Shown here: one piece after another, positions 8,348 to 16,364 of the stretch
Position numbering within the stretch: the first letter of the stretch is position 1
How the letters are laid out: every line of letters starts with the position of its first letter
Assembly (NCBI RefSeq): GCF_017168235.1
Contig: NZ_JABFAO010000002.1
Coordinates: 348,729 to 412,728, forward strand
Direction: 5' to 3'
Origin: Rhodococcus sp. KRD197
GTDB lineage: Bacteria > Actinomycetota > Actinomycetes > Mycobacteriales > Mycobacteriaceae
DNA: 64,000 bases
Notes under the pieces: model-generated
What the model saw: the letters and a program-made list of their open reading frames with translations, nothing else
The model's database searches: none
Told to the model about the DNA's origin: nothing
Translations under genes and position numbers: made by a program

Positions 8348-8392
8348 CCCGCGGAGTGACCCAGGGAGCGGGTCAACGTGTAGGTTTCGGGC

Positions 8393-9298
8393 GTGGGTAA
8401 GAGCAAAAGAAACAGTGGTCCGAAGCAGGACAGCAACCGAGCAGCGAAGCTCGCGCAGCGAGAAGCGGAGCGTGAGAGCCTTCAGGCCGCGCCTGCTCGC
8501 CCGTTCCAGAATGTCGCCGCGGAATGCGACCTGGTCGCGATGCGTGAGTTCGTTCCGTCCGCGACCGCCCCGGTTGTGGTGGACGGTCGACCGGTCACGT
8601 TGGCGACGGTTCTCCCGGGCGCCGTCGCAGCGTTGGTGCGCGAGCAGGACGGTGCTGCCCGCGGCTTCGCGGGTCTACAGGTGCAGGTGCATTCGCCGAA
8701 TGTCGCTGCCGATCTGTCCAGTGCGTTGGCCTGGGCGTCGATCGCTCAGCCCGGCGAATCGCTCGAGTCGGCAGTACCGGACGGCAACACCCCAGCGCTG
8801 CGCGACGTGCTGGATCCGACGGAGCAGCTGACGATCACGGTCCACCAGGACTTCAACTGGTGGCTGCCGAAGAACGCTGAACCGGCTCCTGATGTTGCTG
8901 CCACCGTCGAGCGCGCAAACCAGGCGATCATGCCGTCGGCGCGGCTCGAAGGCGAGGGACTGGTCGCGGCTTGGTGGGTCGATGCGGGCGACAAGGCGCA
9001 CCTGCGTTGGGTTCGTCCCGAGAGCGAGGACGATCTGATGCTCGCACTGGCGCGGTTGCACGCTGCCGGCGATCTGACTCTGGGGGAGGGTTCGCGGTAC
9101 GCGGGCTCGTTCCGGACTCACGGACTGCTCGTGCCGGTGTTCGACCTCGATTCCGAGATGCACCCGACCGAATGGGCTGCTCCGGCAACGAAGTTCGGGA
9201 AGAAGCTCGCTGAGGCTTTGGCTGTGGATGCGCCACTGACCTCGGAGCAGCGGCGTTCACGCGACGGCTTGCGCGGCCGTCAAGTCACCCTGCGGTAG
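8393..9298 (+). CDS. DUF5926 family protein
   Basis: The 301-residue soluble protein has a highly basic N-terminus (GKSKRNSGPKQD) followed by an Ala/Glu-rich helix. It matches the actinobacterial DUF5926 family in length and style; visible landmarks are HQDFNWWLP and the C-terminal HGLLVPVFDLD. No enzymatic motif is visible. The GTG at 8393 fits the basic N-terminus seen across the family. It follows glpQ by 45 bp and is convergent with bfrB, with a 50-bp hairpin between. Function unknown. Confidence 0.8.
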   Translation: MGKSKRNSGPKQDSNRAAKLAQREAERESLQAAPARPFQNVAAECDLVAMREFVPSATAPVVVDGRPVTLATVLPGAVAALVREQDGAARGFAGLQVQVHSPNVAADLSSALAWASIAQPGESLESAVPDGNTPALRDVLDPTEQLTITVHQDFNWWLPKNAEPAPDVAATVERANQAIMPSARLEGEGLVAAWWVDAGDKAHLRWVRPESEDDLMLALARLHAAGDLTLGEGSRYAGSFRTHGLLVPVFDLDSEMHPTEWAAPATKFGKKLAEALAVDAPLTSEQRRSRDGLRGRQVTLR

Positions 9299-9308
9299 AC
9301 GGCTTCGC

Positions 9309-9358
9309 CGCATGTGCGTGGAAGTACATAGCGGGCTATGTATTTCCACGCACATGCG
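9309..9358. terminator. 50-bp near-perfect hairpin between convergent genes
   Basis: The 24-nt arms (CGCATGTGCGTGGAAG... and its inverse) flank a 2-nt GG loop. The single odd position is a G-T wobble on the plus strand. There is no U-tract. It sits 10 bp from each stop codon and probably serves as a bidirectional terminator or 3'-end barrier. Its sequence is unrelated to the 51-bp family. Confidence 0.7.
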
Positions 9359-9368
9359 CGTAGCGCCT

Positions 9369-9959
9369 TTAGACCGAGCCGCCCGCAGCCTGGGGCGCGC
9401 CGGTGCCGACGACGGCGACGTCGTTCATCTCACGCGCGACGAACTCCTCGAGATCGAACAGGTTGTGGCCCGCACGGTCCGCGACGTTGAGTAGCGTCCG
9501 CATCTTGGCGACCTCTTCGACCTGTTCCTTGATGAACCACTGCATGAACTGCTCGCCCACGTAGTCGCCCTCTTCACGCGCGGTGCTCGCGAGATTGACG
9601 ACCTGCTCGGTGACGGTCTCCTCCTGGGCCAGCGCCAGGGCAATCGGCTCGCGTGCATCGGTGAAGACGGTCTTCGCGCCGTCGACTCCGTTGAGCTCGA
9701 CAGTGATGTCGCGGTCCAGGAAGTACTGGACGATCATCATCGCGTGGTTGCGCTCTTCGACGGCCTGAGCGTAGAAGTGTTTGGCGAGCTGCGGGAGATC
9801 GACATTGGCGAAATACACGGCGGTCGCGATGTACTGGTGCGACGCGTTGAACTCGTTGCGAATTTGATCGCGGAGAAGTGCATGGAATTTCGAGTGTGCG
9901 GTTTCTTTGATGTCAGAACTCATGTGGACGAGATTATGCTGGTCAGAGGCCATTGTCAT
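9369..9959 (-). CDS. bfrB: Ferritin-like iron-storage protein BfrB
   Basis: The 196-residue (or 184) ferritin forms a four-helix bundle and assembles into a 24-subunit iron store. Ferroxidase residues lie in RNEFNASHQY and AVEERNHAM, with further helix residues in VEEVAKMRTLL. The first Met gives a 12-residue extension; the internal Met at 9923 (MSSDIKETAHSKF) is a plausible true start. M. tuberculosis bfrB (Rv3841) is activated by IdeR, and an IdeR-like box lies upstream at 9976. Monocistronic. Confidence 0.95.
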   Translation of the reverse strand: MTMASDQHNLVHMSSDIKETAHSKFHALLRDQIRNEFNASHQYIATAVYFANVDLPQLAKHFYAQAVEERNHAMMIVQYFLDRDITVELNGVDGAKTVFTDAREPIALALAQEETVTEQVVNLASTAREEGDYVGEQFMQWFIKEQVEEVAKMRTLLNVADRAGHNLFDLEEFVAREMNDVAVVGTGAPQAAGGSV

Positions 9960-9975
9960 CCAAGCCGATCCTTAT

Positions 9976-9994
9976 TGAGGTCAACATTGCCTAA
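9976..9994 (-). promoter_or_regulatory. IdeR/DtxR-like iron box upstream of bfrB
   Basis: On the minus strand, TTAGGCAATGTTGACCTCA agrees with the 19-bp IdeR consensus at 13 positions, with both outer half-sites (TTAGG, ACCT) intact. It lies 17 bp before the longer bfrB start. IdeR with iron activates bfrB in mycobacteria, so an activating role is inferred. Confidence 0.6.
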
Positions 9995-10048
9995 ATAAGT
10001 CGCCTCTAACTATTGACTCGACCAGTCGAATTGGAATACTGCGCCGAC

Positions 10049-11483
10049 TCACGGACCTGCAGTACGGAGTTCCTCCGGTATCTGCCGATCCTCGGCTACC
10101 GCGGCGAAGAACTGCGACGCGCGGTTCGAATCCCATACCACCACGTTGCCCACGTCGGTGTTCTCGAAGCCCGCAATCGGCACCGTCGTCGTCACCAGAT
10201 CTCCGCGCATAGCCCAGGCCAAACCGCCGAGATTCCAGATGTGGTCGCCCTCGTCCACGCTGAGCGAACCGGCGGTGTCCTTGGCGAGCGGCCACAGCCG
10301 AAACGGGTTGAGGAACGTGCTCGGGCTGGTGGCCTTCGCGAGCAGGGCGGACATGAACTGCCGCTGATTGTTCATACGATCGAGATCGGCAAGTGCGGTC
10401 GCGCGAGTGCGCACGAATCCCAGCGACTCCGAGCCGGTCAGTTCCTGGCACCCGGCGGGAAGGTCGATCCCGGCGAGTGGATCGGAGATCGCATTGTCCA
10501 AGCAGACTTCGACGCCACCGATCGCGTCGACGATGCCGGCGAAGCCGCCGAACCCGATCTCCGCATAGTGATCGATCCGGACGCCTGTTGCCCCCTCGAC
10601 GGTCTGCACCAGCAGCGGGGGTCCGCCGATGGCGAACGAGGCATTGAGTTTGTCCTGCCCGAAACCGGGAACGGAGACGTACGAGTCGCGCGGCAAGCTC
10701 ACCATCGTCGTCGCCCCACCGTCCTCGGGGATGTGAATGAGGATGACAGTGTCGGTGCGGCTGGGACCGGTCTCGCCGCCGGTCGCCAATTCCGCTTCCT
10801 GCTCCGGCGTCATACCGGCGCGCGAATCCGATCCGACGAGCAGCCAGTTGGTTCCGGGCGTGTCCCCGATGCGGCCGTCGTAGTCGCTCAGTGCGTCGAC
10901 GCGGGTCAATGAACTGTCGACGTAATAAACGAGTCCGCCGAAAACCAACAGCAGCGCCAGAAATATCAGGCCGAATCGTCGACCCCAACGGCGCTTCTTC
11001 GCCACGCGTGGCGGCCTGGCGGGTTCCGGGCGTCGGCGCTGACGCTCGGGAGTAGCAGGTGGCGGTGTTCGGCGCGGGGGAGGCCCGGGCTCGGTATAGG
11101 GCTGCGGAGTCTGACGCGGTGCGTACTGGCTGCGCGGGTCCTGCGCCCTCGGATCGGTGCCTCTCGGGACGTTGCCTCTCGGGACGTTGCCTCGGGAGAC
11201 GGTGCCCGGCTCCGGTGCGCTGGACCAGGCCTGCCCGCCGGCAGCCGGGCCACCGGGGCGACCGTCGCGTCGAATGATCTGGGTGCCCTCTGGACGCTGG
11301 GGAGGTGGCCGATTGGCGGGCGGGGGCCGATACCCCGGAGGCGGCGCGGGACGGTTGCCCGGGTTCTGGCCACGAAAAGGGGGCTGGTCGTAAGGGACCG
11401 GGAGGCGGCCGGTAGCCGGGGGGCGGGCCCTGCGCGGGCCGTCCCCGATTCGGCTTGGCGTCGTCCGCCGGTCCGTCGTTCAC
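10049..11483 (-). CDS. LytR-CpsA-Psr family protein, probable single-base frameshift near 11395
   Basis: The C-terminal 318 codons (11005-10049) encode a basic cytosolic stretch, one membrane helix (FGLIFLALLLVFGGLVYYV) and an LCP domain with LVGSDSRAG, RTDTVILIH, SLPRDSYV and RTRATALADLDR. LCP enzymes move glycopolymers from polyprenyl carriers to peptidoglycan; in this lineage that means arabinogalactan. The same frame stays open upstream and encodes a long Pro/Gly/Arg-rich tail (RPPPANRPPPQRPEGTQ) but has no start codon before a stop at 11480. A natural beginning (NDGPADDAKPNRG) lies in the next frame from GTG 11483. Dropping one base near 11395 joins the two. Confidence 0.8.
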
Positions 11484-11508
11484 GGGTCGACTGTACCCAA
11501 GCTCGCGT

Positions 11509-12315
11509 CTACGGCAGCCACGCAAGATGGTCGCGCAAGACGGTGTAACCCACGAAAGCGACGATGTCGATCAGTGCGTGCGCGATGAGTAGCGGCCACA
11601 GCCGGTTCGTTCGCTGCCAGAAACGGCCGAACACCAGCCCCATCAGCATATTGCCGATGCCCCCGCCCAGGCCCTGGTAGAGGTGGTACGAACCGCGCAG
11701 CAGCGCCGAGGCCACGAGCGAGGAATTCTCGCCGACGCCGAGGCGGCGCAGGCGCGAGATGAGGTACGCGACGACGAGTATTTCCTCCGCGGCCGAGTTC
11801 GCGAACGCGTAAGCGACCAGCGTCGGGATACGCCACCAGTTCTCGTCGATGGCACTGGGAACGACCGTCAGATTGAAGCCCAGGGCATTGCCGACGAGAT
11901 ACAGCGCCAGGCCCGGCAGGCCGATCAGTGCGGCGAGCCCGACGCCTTGCAGCAGATCCGTTCGAGCTCGCGGTCTGGCGAGCCCGATGAGACGAGGCCC
12001 GAGGCCTGACCGCCAGAGAAGGTAGAGCCCGAGCGCACCGAACGCGCACAGGCGGAGGATGCGAAGGACCTGGTAGAGCAGGTCGATGATGCCGAGACTC
12101 GAACTCGAGGTGTTGATCGCGACGGTTTGGTCGGACAAGCTCCCGGCGAGCAACGCGTCCTCGATGAGCGAGAGGATGCTGCTGGCTCCGCTGAAGCCGA
12201 ATGTGAGGAGCAGGACGATCGCGATCTCGATCTTGATGGCACGGCGCTCACCCGGCTCGAGGGGAGGCCCGGCGTCGTGCTTCGGCGGGTTGAGCCAGCT
12301 CTTCACATCGATCAC
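11509..12315 (-). CDS. CPBP-family intramembrane glutamic/metal endopeptidase
   Basis: The 268-residue membrane protein has about seven helices. The CPBP (Abi) motifs are in order: SAAEEILVVAYL (paired Glu), then LRGSYHLYQG with His, then AHALIDI with His. Such proteins are membrane proteases or self-immunity factors. The ATG at 12315 follows a basic leader-less N-terminus. It lies 25 bp upstream of the LCP gene and is probably cotranscribed with it. The substrate is unknown. Confidence 0.88.
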   Translation of the reverse strand: MIDVKSWLNPPKHDAGPPLEPGERRAIKIEIAIVLLLTFGFSGASSILSLIEDALLAGSLSDQTVAINTSSSSLGIIDLLYQVLRILRLCAFGALGLYLLWRSGLGPRLIGLARPRARTDLLQGVGLAALIGLPGLALYLVGNALGFNLTVVPSAIDENWWRIPTLVAYAFANSAAEEILVVAYLISRLRRLGVGENSSLVASALLRGSYHLYQGLGGGIGNMLMGLVFGRFWQRTNRLWPLLIAHALIDIVAFVGYTVLRDHLAWLP

Positions 12316-12352
12316 GAATACGAGTATGCATTCGCGCGGCGTGTGGCCTCTT

Positions 12353-13120
12353 TCAGTGCCGCGCGCGCAACCCGTTGAGGAACGGGCACCCGGCCAGTAT
12401 CCGCAGTGCGCGGCTCAGAGCCATCGTGTCGTCCACCGGTTCCGCGAAGCCGAGGCGGACGTCGTTGTCGCCGTGATCGCTCTCGATGCGCAACCGAATG
12501 CCGTAGCGGTCGATGCCCAGCGGACGGATTCGTCCCTGACGCAGCGAGGGGGGAAGGCGTCGGGCGAGTTGGTTCACCAGGTCGCCGTGATCCTCGTCGA
12601 GGTGTTGGAGCCAGCTGGTTTCCATTTCCCAGAACGGGTCGGGTTGGGCGGCGAGCAGGTCGTCCACCGCTACCGGTTCGGCTCCGGTGCTGTCGGCGAC
12701 GACGGCCGACGAGAGTAGGAGTCGGAGCAGAATCGTGCTGTGACCGACGTCCAGCAGTGCAGAATGCGGATGCTCCGACGCGACGGCTCCTGCCATCGGC
12801 CGCATCAGGGATTGAGGAACGGGACGCAGATCGCCGCGTAGCCATACCAGTGAGCGGACCGGCTCGCGCAGGCTCAGCGGTGCATGATCGGTCAGTTCGA
12901 GCACGGCCGGAACGCCGACGCGCGGCGACTGCCACGCAATGGCGCCCATCGCGGAGTCTTCCGGGACAGCAATGATGACCTCGCCGTTGGAGCGGAGGTG
13001 GTGCAGAGCGGTGACGACGGGTTCACTGCCCTCGATCGCCAACGCTGCACTCTCCGCTCGCGCGCAGGCGCTACGGACTCTTTCTGCGGTGGACGGTCCG
13101 GTCGTCGTGGCGCCGATCAT
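12353..13120 (-). CDS. DUF2470-domain protein, Rv3839-like, IdeR-controlled
   Basis: The 255-residue soluble protein ends in a DUF2470-like domain (SWLQHLDEDHGDLVNQLAR then GIDRYGIRL), as in haem-utilisation and pyridoxamine-oxidase-like proteins. The start is set at ATG 13120 because GGAGGAG precedes it by a few bases and the longer form would run through the IdeR box. M. tuberculosis Rv3839 occupies a similar position near bfrB and belongs to the IdeR regulon. A role under iron limitation, perhaps haem iron, is inferred. Confidence 0.8.
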   Translation of the reverse strand: MIGATTTGPSTAERVRSACARAESAALAIEGSEPVVTALHHLRSNGEVIIAVPEDSAMGAIAWQSPRVGVPAVLELTDHAPLSLREPVRSLVWLRGDLRPVPQSLMRPMAGAVASEHPHSALLDVGHSTILLRLLLSSAVVADSTGAEPVAVDDLLAAQPDPFWEMETSWLQHLDEDHGDLVNQLARRLPPSLRQGRIRPLGIDRYGIRLRIESDHGDNDVRLGFAEPVDDTMALSRALRILAGCPFLNGLRARH

Positions 13121-13143
13121 GGGCTCCTCCGATGCGTTGGCAG

Positions 13144-13162
13144 GTAGGTGAGGCAAACCTAA
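13144..13162 (-). promoter_or_regulatory. IdeR/DtxR-like iron box upstream of the DUF2470 gene
   Basis: On the minus strand, TTAGGTTTGCCTCACCTAC agrees with the IdeR consensus at about 15 of 19 positions. It lies 23 bp before the start codon, overlapping where RNA polymerase would sit, so iron-loaded IdeR should repress the gene. Confidence 0.75.
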
Positions 13163-13227
13163 GTTAAACGACATTTGGGTGCATCGCAAGTGGTCGGCGT
13201 GAATTCGTTCCGTCTACCGTGTGACGA

Positions 13228-13950
13228 GTGTCGATTCCCCTCACCCTGGGCGTGCCCCAGCGGCCCGATCCGCAGGCGCTGGTCGCAGGCCTCCTGATGC
13301 AGAGATGCCACTCTGCCGACGAGGTCAGCGCACGAGCGACCGGGCTCACGTCCGGCCCGCCGGTGGTCGCCGCCTCGGTGTTGAGGGATCTACCGTCGGG
13401 CATCGACCTGGGCCGCGTCGTTGTCGAACTCGACATCGATCCCGACGAGTTGCGAATCCATCACGGCGGAACGTACGAGAGCGTGCGCTATCACCTCGAC
13501 GCAGACTCGGACACACTCGCCGAGGCCATCGCGCTACGTGTGCCGTCGCCGCTGGTGATCTTCGCCGAGTGGACAGAGGCCTCGGCGCTCGACACCGTCA
13601 CCACGATCGTCGAGGCTCATCGCGCGCCCGGCTTCGCGGCGTCCGCGCCTGCCCGCCGGATCGCGGATGTCCTCGCCGTCGTCGCGCACGCCGAGGTCGG
13701 ATTCACCGCGCGCGCCGAGTCCGGCCAGCAGGTGCTCGCGATCCTTGCCGCCACCGTCGCTGCCCTGCGCGGCGACGACATCGGGGCGGCGCTGGCCGCA
13801 CCCGACCTGTCGGCACTGACGAGGCTGCGCCCCGAGGCCGCCGAAGCCGTGCGCAGCGTGCTCCTAGGGATAGAGATCGACGACGCGGCCGCCGCCCACC
13901 GCGATCTCGTCGACGCCGGTTTGGTTTCCGCAGACCCGGTGAAGCCGTAA
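13228..13950 (+). CDS. Hypothetical protein upstream of pheA
   Basis: A 240-residue soluble, Ala/Asp-rich protein that I do not recognise. It has alternating hydrophobic strands (VVVELDIDPDELRIHHGG, SPLVIFAEW) and a helical C-terminal half. No signal peptide or membrane segment is seen. It starts at GTG 13228, is divergent from the iron-regulated DUF2470 gene, and ends 10 bp before pheA, so it is likely cotranscribed with pheA and gpm2. No role in phenylalanine synthesis can be read from it. Confidence 0.7.
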   Translation: MSIPLTLGVPQRPDPQALVAGLLMQRCHSADEVSARATGLTSGPPVVAASVLRDLPSGIDLGRVVVELDIDPDELRIHHGGTYESVRYHLDADSDTLAEAIALRVPSPLVIFAEWTEASALDTVTTIVEAHRAPGFAASAPARRIADVLAVVAHAEVGFTARAESGQQVLAILAATVAALRGDDIGAALAAPDLSALTRLRPEAAEAVRSVLLGIEIDDAAAAHRDLVDAGLVSADPVKP

Positions 13951-13960
13951 TCTGAAAATC

Positions 13961-14887
13961 GTGCCCAGAATTGCGTATTTCGGCCCATCGGGAACCTTCA
14001 CCGAGATGGCGCTCGGCCAATTCGAGACCAGCGGCACCCTGGCCGAGCTGGGATTCACCGGCGACATCTCCAGAATTCCGTTCGGCAGCCCACCGGCGAC
14101 CCTCGAAGCGGTACGCAGCGGAGACGTCGACGCCGCGGTGGTGCCCATCGAAAGCTCCGTAGAGGGCTCGGTTCCCCCGACTCTCGACGCGCTCGGCGTC
14201 GGAACGCGGTTGCAGATACTGGCCGAGACCGAAGTGGACGTCGCGTTCTCGGTTCTCGGCGCGCACGGCGTCACGCTGAAAGACGTCCGCACCATCCGCG
14301 CGTATCCCATCGCGGCAGCCCAGGTACGTCTGTGGTTGGAAAACAACCTGCCCGACGCCGAGGTTCAGTTCGCCTCGTCCAACGCGGCCGCCGCCGAGGA
14401 CGTCGTAGCCGGTCTCGCCGATGCGGCAGTTTCGACCCCGCTGGCAGGTGAGTTGATGAAACTCCCGACGCTCGCAGGTGGCGTCGCCGATGTCGGAAAC
14501 GCCCGAACACGATTCGTGCTCGTCGGTTCGCCGCGCCCCGCTCCACCGCGGACGGGTGCGGACCGCACGGCACTGATCTTGATGCCGGACCACCGCCCCG
14601 GCGCTCTGCAGGAGGCGCTCGCCGAATTCGGGCTGCGCGATATCGACCTCACCCGCATCGAATCGAGGCCCACGCGCACAGAATTCGGAACCTACTGGTT
14701 CCACGTGGACTGCATCGGACACATCGACGACGCCGCGGTCGCCGAGGCGCTCGGGGCGTTGCACCGCAAGATGGCACTACGGTTCCTCGGGTCGTGGCCC
14801 GTCGCCGCGGGAACAGGACGCCGCCCTCCGTCGTTGGACGAGCAGACCGAATGGCTCGCTCGACTCCGCGACGGAAAGGGGGACTGA
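13961..14887 (+). CDS. pheA: Prephenate dehydratase
   Basis: The 308-residue monofunctional enzyme converts prephenate to phenylpyruvate, the committed step to phenylalanine. Residues 1-190 form the periplasmic-binding-like catalytic domain, with AYFGPSGTFTEMA, PIESSVEGSV and the catalytic TRF in NARTRFVLVG. Residues 200-280 form the ACT regulatory domain, with DHRPGALQEAL and the Phe-binding ESRP. It corresponds to M. tuberculosis Rv3838c. GTG start; its stop overlaps the next ATG (TGATG). Confidence 0.96.
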   Translation: MPRIAYFGPSGTFTEMALGQFETSGTLAELGFTGDISRIPFGSPPATLEAVRSGDVDAAVVPIESSVEGSVPPTLDALGVGTRLQILAETEVDVAFSVLGAHGVTLKDVRTIRAYPIAAAQVRLWLENNLPDAEVQFASSNAAAAEDVVAGLADAAVSTPLAGELMKLPTLAGGVADVGNARTRFVLVGSPRPAPPRTGADRTALILMPDHRPGALQEALAEFGLRDIDLTRIESRPTRTEFGTYWFHVDCIGHIDDAAVAEALGALHRKMALRFLGSWPVAAGTGRRPPSLDEQTEWLARLRDGKGD

Positions 14888-15552
14888 TGACGGGAAGGCT
14901 CGTACTCGTCCGCCACGGACAGACCTTTGCCAATGTGGACAAGATCCTCGACACGCAGCTCCCCGGTGCCGCGTTGACGGACAACGGCCACAACCAGGCG
15001 CGACGCTTCGGCGCTGCGATCCTCGAGACGCCACCGAGCATTCTCGTGACCTCGCCCGCACTGAGGGCCGTGCAGACGGCCGAGAACATCGCCGCGATCA
15101 CCGGAATCGAGCCGCAACTACGCGAGGGAATCCACGAAGCCCAGGCAGGCGAATGGGAAGGCCGAAGCGACGACGACGCTCACAAGGCCTTCACCGAGAT
15201 CTACGGGCGGTGGCACGGGGGCGATCTCGATGTCCGAGTGCCTGGGGGTGACAGCGGGCGCTCCATACTGGATCGCTATGTGCCCGTACTGGATTCGCTC
15301 CGCAGTTCGCACCTGACCGATCCCGACGGCCCCGATGTCGTAGTGGTCAGCCATGGCGCCGCTATCCGACTGGTCGCCGCGGTGCTGGGCGGGGTCGACG
15401 GCGCCTTTGCCGCCGACAATCACCTCGACAACACCCAGACCGTCGCGCTGGAGCCGACCGCCGGTGGAGGCTGGGTGTGCGTTCGATGGGGAACGTACCT
15501 GGCCCCGTTCGACGGCAAGGGCAGCCGGACCGCCGACAACCCGATCAGCTAA
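14887..15552 (+). CDS. gpm2: Histidine phosphatase / phosphoglycerate mutase-like protein
   Basis: The 221-residue protein has catalytic His10 in LVLVRHGQT, the second Arg in TSPALRAVQT, Glu in REGIHEAQAGEWEGR and the second His in VVVSHGAAIR. It is annotated gpm2 in mycobacteria (Rv3837c, also next to pheA), but these cofactor-independent-size RHG proteins are usually phosphatases rather than glycolytic mutases. It is coupled to pheA by TGATG. Its TAA overlaps the stop of the convergent EspG gene. Confidence 0.9.
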   Translation: MTGRLVLVRHGQTFANVDKILDTQLPGAALTDNGHNQARRFGAAILETPPSILVTSPALRAVQTAENIAAITGIEPQLREGIHEAQAGEWEGRSDDDAHKAFTEIYGRWHGGDLDVRVPGGDSGRSILDRYVPVLDSLRSSHLTDPDGPDVVVVSHGAAIRLVAAVLGGVDGAFAADNHLDNTQTVALEPTAGGGWVCVRWGTYLAPFDGKGSRTADNPIS

Positions 15553-16364
15553 CGACCGGCTCGGCTCACCAACTCCGTCAGCGCCCACGCAACCAAGGCA
15601 TCGCTACCCGAGGACAACGACGACCACCGTCGCCCATCGGATGCGGTGCTCGACGTCGCCAGGAGCCGGCCACGCCGAGTATCGAAGAAGGCAACCGGAT
15701 GTGCGCCGGCGATTCTCTTGCCGTCCTCGACGGTCACCGAGGTGATCTCCGCGTGCGCCGAGCAGGTGCTCATCGCTGACGCCACATCCTGCGCCGTGCG
15801 TTCGTCGATGCCGAGGTGCGTCAACCGTTGCGCGGTGGAGTGCACGTCGGCGGGGGATGCGTCGAGCGCCTCGGCGAGCAGGTCCGTCGGCGCGCTGATG
15901 CTGGGATGTGCGCACCCGTGACCTCTGCCGAGTGAGTTCAGCAGGGCCTGCGCCGGGTCGCCGACAGCGCCGCGCATCAGTAGGCCGGCGCCGCGACGAA
16001 CAGCGAGGACTGTGCCCGCATCGGTGGTCGCCAGACAGATCCTGGTGATCGCGCTGTCCTCGTCGTACGGGCGAGGAACCAGCCTGCCCGAGATGTACCA
16101 GCGGGGTTGTTCGAGGATGCGCATCCATGCCTCGATGTCGGCATGAACCCGTCCGCCGTCCATCAAGCCGTCCGCCGTCAGTCCGGTTCGGCCACGCTCG
16201 AGTGCGGCGGCGCGCTGCTGCGGATCGTCGAATCGCGGGAAGACATCGAGAACCACCGGCATCTCGACGATGTTCAAGGAATCGACGAGGAAATCGATCC
16301 GGTCTGCGTCGAGCTCGGCAGAGGCGAGAGTGTGGCCGGGCGGCTGGGTCCCCAAGTCGATCAA
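15549..16364 (-). CDS. EspG-family type VII secretion chaperone
   Basis: The 271-residue protein resembles EspG (ESX secretion-associated), the cytosolic chaperone that binds PE-PPE dimers. Landmarks are RIDFLVDSLNIVEMPVVLD near the N-terminus, RWYISGRLVPRP in the middle and the C-terminal RRGRLLATSSTASDGRRW. The start is taken as TTG 16364, which overlaps the PPE stop as TTGA. A second TTG at 16373 is possible. It lies third after PE and PPE, as in mycobacterial cassettes. Confidence 0.8.
   Translation of the reverse strand: MIDLGTQPPGHTLASAELDADRIDFLVDSLNIVEMPVVLDVFPRFDDPQQRAAALERGRTGLTADGLMDGGRVHADIEAWMRILEQPRWYISGRLVPRPYDEDSAITRICLATTDAGTVLAVRRGAGLLMRGAVGDPAQALLNSLGRGHGCAHPSISAPTDLLAEALDASPADVHSTAQRLTHLGIDERTAQDVASAMSTCSAHAEITSVTVEDGKRIAGAHPVAFFDTRRGRLLATSSTASDGRRWSSLSSGSDALVAWALTELVSRAGR

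Noticed and set aside
11157..11200. 15-bp tandem repeat (CTCTCGGGACGTTGC) taken as a mobile or regulatory repeat
   Set aside because: It lies in the coding frame of the LCP protein's disordered Pro/Gly/Arg tail, where short in-frame repeats are common.
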